Positions 59,548 through 64,000 of a stretch of 64,000 nucleotides of DNA are shown in pieces. The first letter of the stretch is position 1, and every line of letters begins with the position of its first letter. The translations under genes were made by a program, and so were the position numbers. The notes under the pieces were generated by a model. That model was not told the origin of the DNA and searched no databases. It saw only the letters and a list, made by a program, of their open reading frames with translations. Origin of the DNA: Dehalococcoidia bacterium UBA2991 (GTDB taxonomy: Bacteria > Chloroflexota > Dehalococcoidia > Tepidiformales > Tepidiformaceae); NCBI GenBank assembly GCA_002346645.1, contig DEAD01000008.1:62001-126000 (forward strand), written 5' to 3'.

Positions 59548-60393
59548 ATGCGAGAGATAGAGGCGGGGGTAATAACTGAAGCTGTCGCAAAACTCGCCGT
59601 CGAGGCTACACACTTCCTACCGGAAGATGTGGAGGGTGCCATTCGCGGCGCACGGGAGACAGAGCAATCACCACTCGGGGTGCAGATTATCGACGAGATA
59701 TTAGAAAATGCTGAGATTGCCCGTGAGCAGATGCTGCCACTCTGCCAGGACACCGGTACAGCCGTCGTGCATCTGGAGCTAGGACAGGACGTACACATAA
59801 CCGGCGGCTTCATCATGGATGCGGTCAACGCCGGTATCGAGAAGGGATACGGCGATGGCTACCTGCGAAAGTCCATCGTGGCCCATCCATTCGGAGAAAG
59901 AAAGAACACCGGAACAAACACACCAGGGGTAATTCACACGGAGATTGTTCCTGGCGACAAGATACATATCGGCTTTATGCCCAAAGGAGGAGGTTGTGAA
60001 AACATGTCCCGTTACCAGAACTTCCTCCCGGGGGCAGGGCGCGAAGCCGTCATCAAATTCGTTTGCGAAACAGTAGACCAATCAGGCGGAAATCCATGCC
60101 CACCCTTGGTTATTGGTGTAGGAGTAGGGGGGACAGCAGAGAAAGCGATGACTATGGCAAAGCACTCGCTTTTTCGCAAAATCGGTCAGCGTAGTGAAGA
60201 CCCTGAAGTTTCAATCCTCGAAAAGACTTTGCTTGATGCGGTCAACGCACTAGGGGTGGGGCCACAAGCAGTTGGCGGCTCAACTACGGCGCTTGATGTA
60301 TTTGTAGAAACATACCCAACCCATATCACAGCACTGCCGGTAGCAGTGAATATCCAGTGCCATAGCGCACGCACTAAACACACGGTCCTTTAA
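59548..60393 (+). CDS. class I fumarate hydratase alpha subunit
   Basis: N-terminal half of a two-subunit [4Fe-4S] fumarase (or the related L-tartrate dehydratase), 281 residues. Cluster cysteines are C66 (LCQDTGTA), C150 (GGGCENMS) and C184 (NPCPP). AGAGGAGCC precedes the ATG; the frame open to 59461 is an extension without support. The beta subunit starts 12 bases downstream. Fumarase is preferred because no tartrate genes are nearby. Confidence 0.92.
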   Translation: MREIEAGVITEAVAKLAVEATHFLPEDVEGAIRGARETEQSPLGVQIIDEILENAEIAREQMLPLCQDTGTAVVHLELGQDVHITGGFIMDAVNAGIEKGYGDGYLRKSIVAHPFGERKNTGTNTPGVIHTEIVPGDKIHIGFMPKGGGCENMSRYQNFLPGAGREAVIKFVCETVDQSGGNPCPPLVIGVGVGGTAEKAMTMAKHSLFRKIGQRSEDPEVSILEKTLLDAVNALGVGPQAVGGSTTALDVFVETYPTHITALPVAVNIQCHSARTKHTVL

Positions 60394-60405
60394 GGGGTAC
60401 TGATT

Positions 60406-60975
60406 ATGGAGAGTAAGGAAATCAACCTGCCCCTAACGGACAAAGCTATTGATGGACTCCAAATAGGGGACCGCGTGGAATACAGCGGGATCCTATACAC
60501 GGCTCGGGACGCTGCCCACAAGCGACTAATCACTTTGGCAGACGCAGGGAATGAGCTGCCGGTAGCCTTACAGGGCCAGGTCATCTATTACGTAGGCCCC
60601 ACCCCACCAAGACCAGGAAGAGTCATCGGTTCAGCAGGCCCAACAACAGCAATGCGACTCGACCCCTACACACCGCGCATGCTAGAGCTGGGGGTCAAAG
60701 GGATCATCGGGAAGGGTGGACGCGGCCCAGTAGTCCGCGAAGCAATTCAGAAGCATCATGCCATTTACTGCATCGCTGTTGGAGGCACTGGGGCACTTCT
60801 AAACCGCCACATTAAAAACGTCGAAGTCGTGGCGTTCGAGGACCTGGGGACAGAGGCAATTCGCCGACTTGAGGTGGACCATTTCCCCGCAATCGTTGTG
60901 AACGACGCCTATGGCGGCGACCTGCTAGAAGCAGGAAAGGCAGAGTACCGCACGAAGGCCCCACCAAGCCCTTAG
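60406..60975 (+). CDS. class I fumarate hydratase beta subunit
   Basis: C-terminal half of the two-subunit enzyme, 189 residues. Family segments are LQIGDRVEYSGILYTARDAAHKR, YYVGPTPPRPGRVIGSAGPTTAMRLDPYTP, IGKGG and EDLGTEAIRRLEVDHFPAIVVNDAYGGDLL. Together with the alpha subunit it hydrates fumarate to malate. It converges with a hypothetical gene 3 bases away. Confidence 0.93.
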   Translation: MESKEINLPLTDKAIDGLQIGDRVEYSGILYTARDAAHKRLITLADAGNELPVALQGQVIYYVGPTPPRPGRVIGSAGPTTAMRLDPYTPRMLELGVKGIIGKGGRGPVVREAIQKHHAIYCIAVGGTGALLNRHIKNVEVVAFEDLGTEAIRRLEVDHFPAIVVNDAYGGDLLEAGKAEYRTKAPPSP

Positions 60976-60978
60976 GTA

Positions 60979-61404
60979 CTACGCATCGCCCTCATCGGCC
61001 ATGATGGCGAGAAAACCAAGCCCCCCCTGGTCGTTGTCTTCTTGCGGATGAACGTCGACACGAAAGATAGCCGTATATGGGATAAACACCTGGACATCCT
61101 GGTCGTATTCCTCACGCTTGGTATGGAGCGCAACCCAAGTATCCGAAACTCCAGAGATAGCCTTAACAAATAATCTCCCTCCATCGACCGTGTAAAGCTC
61201 AACGATAGGAGACTCGCAAACGACCTGCGTGCAAAAGGAATTTATTGCCTGAGGAAGAACGTTTTCAAAGAAACTTCGACCAAAAGGCGGGCCACTGGGG
61301 ACAGGCGGCGACGGATCGGATTGAACTACTCCAGGAGGTAAGAAAAGTGCTGTTTCTGGTGGCATAGTGTGAGAAGGGTAACCCCACTTAAACCAGACCG
61401 CCAT
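60979..61404 (-). CDS. hypothetical protein
   Basis: A 141-residue soluble protein of unknown family. The N-terminal third is proline-rich (PPGVVQSDPSPPVPSGPP). The C-terminal part looks like a compact beta domain (PIVELYTVDGGRLFVKAISGVSDTWVALHTK, VFIPYTAIFRVDVHP). No signal peptide. The frame stays open upstream of ATG 61404 through the divergent mutase start, but without another start codon. It is supported by sensible composition and its snug fit between two convergent/divergent neighbours. Confidence 0.65.
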   Translation of the reverse strand: MAVWFKWGYPSHTMPPETALFLPPGVVQSDPSPPVPSGPPFGRSFFENVLPQAINSFCTQVVCESPIVELYTVDGGRLFVKAISGVSDTWVALHTKREEYDQDVQVFIPYTAIFRVDVHPQEDNDQGGLGFLAIMADEGDA

Positions 61405-61462
61405 GTAGTGACCGGCCTCTAGGCCATAGAGTTCGCTAAACTTAGCAACGCAAGGAGCCTCT

Positions 61463-63178
61463 GTGAGCGAGACAACGGGAGCTAACGGAACACAGCCCAG
61501 CCTGTTTTCCGACGAAGCGTTGGCAGAGCTTTCACGTGTCGTACATGGCTGGGAAGAAGGGCCACTAGCAAAAGCACTTCAGCGCTCTCCGGAAAGATCA
61601 CAAGGGTTTAACACAAGCAGCCAGGACGTGGCCCGCCTCTACACCCCGCTCGACATAGCGACCCTGGACTACGCCCGCGACGTAGGTTTTCCGGGAGAGT
61701 ATCCATTCACCCGTGGTGTACAGCCGACCATGTATAGAGGTCGCCTGTGGACAATGCGCCAATACGCTGGGTTCGGTACAGCCGAGGAATCAAATCAGAA
61801 ATTCCGCTACCTACTCAACCAAGGCCAAACAGGTCTTTCGGTTGCCTTCGACCTCCCCAGTCAACTCGGTTATGACTCAGATGATCCCATGGCAATCGCT
61901 GAAGTGGGACAGGTGGGGGTGGCTATCGATTCTCTCTATGACATGGAGACCCTTTTTGAGGAGATCCCCCTCGACAAAGTTTCGACGAGCATGACCATTA
62001 ACGCGCCGGCGGCAGTAATGCTAGCGATGTACATAGCCGCAGGAGAGAAGCAGGGGGTTCCTGCAGAGAAGCTGCGAGGTACAGTCCAGAATGACGTCCT
62101 GAAAGAGTACGTAGCACGCGGAACCTACATATTTCCCCCCGGGCCCAGTGTGCGGCTCGCCGCCGACGTAATGGCATTCTGCGCCAAAGAGGTTCCTCTT
62201 TGGAATACAGTTAGCGTTAGTGGATATCACATTCGTGATGCCGGATCGACAGCAGCACAGGAGATTGGATTCACCTTTGCCAACGCCTGTACGTACATCG
62301 AAGCAGCCTTAGCACGAGGCCTCGAGATCGACGATTTCGCACCCCGTATTAGTTGGATCTTCAACACTCACAACCACTTCTTCGAAGAGATCGCAAAATA
62401 CCGGGCCCTTAGACGCCTGTGGGCAAAATTACTGAAAGAGAAGTACGGCGCTCAAAACCCGCGGTCAATGATGCTACGCACACACTCGCAGACAGGAGGC
62501 AGCACTCTTGTAGCCCAACAGCCAGAAAACAATATCGTGCGGGCTGCAATCCAAACGCTAGCTGCTGTGACAGGCGGAGTGCAGAGCATCGCCTTAAGCT
62601 GCTTCGATGAGGCTTTAGCGCTACCCACTGACGAAGCACAGCGCATCGCGCTCCGCACCCAGCAAATCATTGCCCACGAAACAGGCGCCGCAGATACGAT
62701 TGATCCGTTCGCAGGAAGCTACTATGTAGAACACCTAACAAACGACCTGGAACACCAAGCGATCGCAATAATGGACGAAGTGGAGAGCATGGGCGGTTCT
62801 GTTCCCGCGATCGAAAGTGGATGGATGCAGAACCAGATTGCAGAAGCGAGTTGGCAACATCAGCAGAAGGTGGATGAGGGATCGGAGATAGTAGTTGGAG
62901 TCAACGACTATCAAGAAGGGGGCGACCAGCCGCAAACAATCTTCAAGGTGGACCGGCGACTCGTAGACGAGCAATTAGGGCGCCTACGCCACCATCGTCT
63001 CGAGCGAGATCCTGATGAAGTTGCGAAAACTATCGCGAGACTGAAGGTTGCATGCGAAGGCAATGCAAACCTATTACCGCCCATCCTCGACGCAGTTCGT
63101 GCCTACGCAACATTGGGTGAAATCTGTGGAGCCATGCGCGATACTTTCGGGGAATACCAGGCGCCCACTGTTATCTAG
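61463..63178 (+). CDS. methylmalonyl-CoA mutase large subunit (catalytic domain only)
   Basis: A 571-residue TIM-barrel subunit that rearranges methylmalonyl-CoA and succinyl-CoA with adenosylcobalamin. It shows YTPLDIATLDYARDVGFPGEYPFTRGVQPTMYRGRLWTMRQYAGFGTAEE, FDLPSQLGYDSDDP, STSMTINAPAAVMLAMY and LRTHSQTGGSTLVAQQPENN. The C-terminal B12-binding domain of the long form is absent, as in archaeal-type two-subunit enzymes, so a separate small subunit is needed and is not in this window. Ethylmalonyl- or isobutyryl-CoA mutase cannot be excluded. GTG follows AAGGAG. Confidence 0.92.
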   Translation: MSETTGANGTQPSLFSDEALAELSRVVHGWEEGPLAKALQRSPERSQGFNTSSQDVARLYTPLDIATLDYARDVGFPGEYPFTRGVQPTMYRGRLWTMRQYAGFGTAEESNQKFRYLLNQGQTGLSVAFDLPSQLGYDSDDPMAIAEVGQVGVAIDSLYDMETLFEEIPLDKVSTSMTINAPAAVMLAMYIAAGEKQGVPAEKLRGTVQNDVLKEYVARGTYIFPPGPSVRLAADVMAFCAKEVPLWNTVSVSGYHIRDAGSTAAQEIGFTFANACTYIEAALARGLEIDDFAPRISWIFNTHNHFFEEIAKYRALRRLWAKLLKEKYGAQNPRSMMLRTHSQTGGSTLVAQQPENNIVRAAIQTLAAVTGGVQSIALSCFDEALALPTDEAQRIALRTQQIIAHETGAADTIDPFAGSYYVEHLTNDLEHQAIAIMDEVESMGGSVPAIESGWMQNQIAEASWQHQQKVDEGSEIVVGVNDYQEGGDQPQTIFKVDRRLVDEQLGRLRHHRLERDPDEVAKTIARLKVACEGNANLLPPILDAVRAYATLGEICGAMRDTFGEYQAPTVI

Positions 63179-63204
63179 CTCGCCCAATTCCTAGGAGGAA
63201 TCCC

Positions 63205-63426
63205 ATGCCAGAAGAAACAGCCACTCTTTCGTATTCCTGCACCAAGTGTTCGAACCCCGCATTCAAAGAGGAAGAGATTCGCGCTACAGGAAAGTATGGG
63301 CGGTTCTTCGACATGCAGAGCAAGAAATTCACTGCCGTGATTTGCGAGAACTGCGGCTATACGGATTTTTATCGCATGCAGAGCGGCCGGGCTGGAAACG
63401 TCTTGGACTTCCTCTCAGGCGGATAA
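63205..63426 (+). CDS. small zinc-ribbon protein
   Basis: A 73-residue protein with two CxxC pairs, C12/C15 (SCTKC) and C47/C50 (CENCGYTDFY), forming one zinc ribbon of the predicted nucleic-acid-binding type. It lies 26 bases after the mutase gene behind AGGAGGAA and is probably on the same transcript. Its role is unknown. Confidence 0.85.
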   Translation: MPEETATLSYSCTKCSNPAFKEEEIRATGKYGRFFDMQSKKFTAVICENCGYTDFYRMQSGRAGNVLDFLSGG

Positions 63427-63443
63427 AACCTTGGATAGCAATC

Positions 63444-64000
63444 TCAGATAACGGACGCCCCCCGCAGGTCTTCTATGTCCTGCCAGGAGTAGCCTAGTTT
63501 TGTAAGGTAACGCTCAGTAGAGTCGCCAAGTTCTGGTGGCGGTGCCAGCTCCGTCAAAGGTTGGCGACCAAACTCGATAGGGCAGCCTGCAATTAGCATC
63601 TGTCCCAGCGTCGGATGAGGCATTGTGGCAATGTACCCGTTAGCGCGAGCCTGAGAGTCGTCGAGGATTTCTGCGTAAGTCTGCACTGGTCCACAAAAGA
63701 TATCGCGCGCACGAAAACGCGCGATCCACTTTTCATTCGAACCAGTTCTGATAGCAGCTTCGAGTTCAGGCATGATTTCGGTCATGCCTGAGGCGCGAGC
63801 TTGGTCATTTGGATAACGATCCGCAAGATCTTGAAGGCCAAGCTCGTCGCAAAGAGCAGCGAACTTTTCAGTAGTTGCTCCCCCTATGACAATCCAACCA
63901 TCATTAGTTTGAAAGGCTCTCCAAACCGCCCGAGGAGTAAGGAGGGGATGGCCCAAATCAGCGCGCGGAGAGGACTTACCAGTAAAAGACTGGTTGTTGA
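63444..64000 (-). CDS. CaiB/BaiF family CoA-transferase, C-terminal part (runs off the window)
   Basis: The last 185 or so residues of a family III CoA-transferase, which moves CoA between carboxylic acids. Visible are LLTPRAVWRAFQTNDGWIVIGG, DIFCGPVQTYAEILDDSQARANGY and GCPIEFGRQPLTELAPPPELGDSTERYL, all typical C-terminal segments. The frame continues without a stop to base 64000, so the true start lies outside; an internal TTG at 63956 is not the start. It converges with the zinc-ribbon gene. Confidence 0.92.
   Translation of the reverse strand, partial: NNQSFTGKSSPRADLGHPLLTPRAVWRAFQTNDGWIVIGGATTEKFAALCDELGLQDLADRYPNDQARASGMTEIMPELEAAIRTGSNEKWIARFRARDIFCGPVQTYAEILDDSQARANGYIATMPHPTLGQMLIAGCPIEFGRQPLTELAPPPELGDSTERYLTKLGYSWQDIEDLRGASVI

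Noticed and set aside
1..64000. CRISPR arrays, tRNA or rRNA genes, insertion sequences, toxin-antitoxin or defence genes
   Set aside because: Intergenic gaps were read through and none showed the repeats, cloverleaf features or protein signatures required.

Overview
This window is a moderate-GC, gene-dense chromosomal segment from a free-living heterotrophic bacterium. No tRNA, rRNA, insertion sequence, phage gene or CRISPR array is visible. A complete-looking division and cell-wall cluster with a true ftsA, a class I two-subunit fumarase, a transaldolase/phosphoglucose isomerase fusion, a methylmalonyl-CoA mutase large subunit without a B12 domain, tlyA next to nadK, and many apparently leaderless promoters together suggest an uncultured Chloroflexota (Dehalococcoidia or Thermomicrobia-like). 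Actinomycetota is the main alternative. This placement is inference and no marker here is decisive.

Bases 1-8100 are accessory metabolism. Two beta-oxidation enzymes (3-hydroxyacyl-CoA dehydrogenase and enoyl-CoA hydratase) precede a promoter and a five-gene block: two paralogous large beta-sheet proteins of the CrtC/AttH-like type, an SDR, a VOC protein and, convergent to these, a cupin. The cupin follows a 68-codon gene and a 29-codon single-helix microprotein. A geranylgeranyl-reductase-like flavoprotein and a sulfite-oxidase-like molybdoenzyme follow.

Bases 8100-33700 are mostly housekeeping genes: nadK-tlyA, tig-clpP-clpX, an oligopeptide ABC importer lacking its ATPases, aspS, pheS-pheT with a coupled four-cysteine protein, moeA, and trmD with a MogA/MoaB protein. 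Smaller genes of interest lie between them: a NifU-like scaffold, an HAD-fold protein with altered catalytic residues, an altered peroxiredoxin, an NHLRC2-like lipoprotein, and a stand-alone Lrp/AsnC sensor domain.

Bases 33700-50300 form one long dcw operon: mraZ-rsmH-ftsL-ftsI-murF-mraY-murD-ftsW-murG-murC-murB-ddl-ftsQ-ftsA-ftsZ. It starts with a consensus promoter and a three-repeat MraZ operator and ends in a hairpin terminator. murE is missing from its usual place between ftsI and murF, and ftsW seems to use an ATA start codon overlapping the murD stop.

Bases 50300-64000 hold a minus-strand operon (DoxX-like, thioesterase, GDPD, truncated globin, alpha/beta hydrolase), orn, a sugar-phosphate operon (transketolase, Tal-Pgi fusion, IMPase family), two-subunit fumarase, methylmalonyl-CoA mutase with a zinc-ribbon protein, and the end of a CoA-transferase gene cut by the window edge. 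A recurring signal across the window is a TANNNT hexamer 5-9 bases upstream of promoter-proximal start codons that have no Shine-Dalgarno sequence. Genes inside operons mostly have Shine-Dalgarno sites or 4-base stop/start overlaps.
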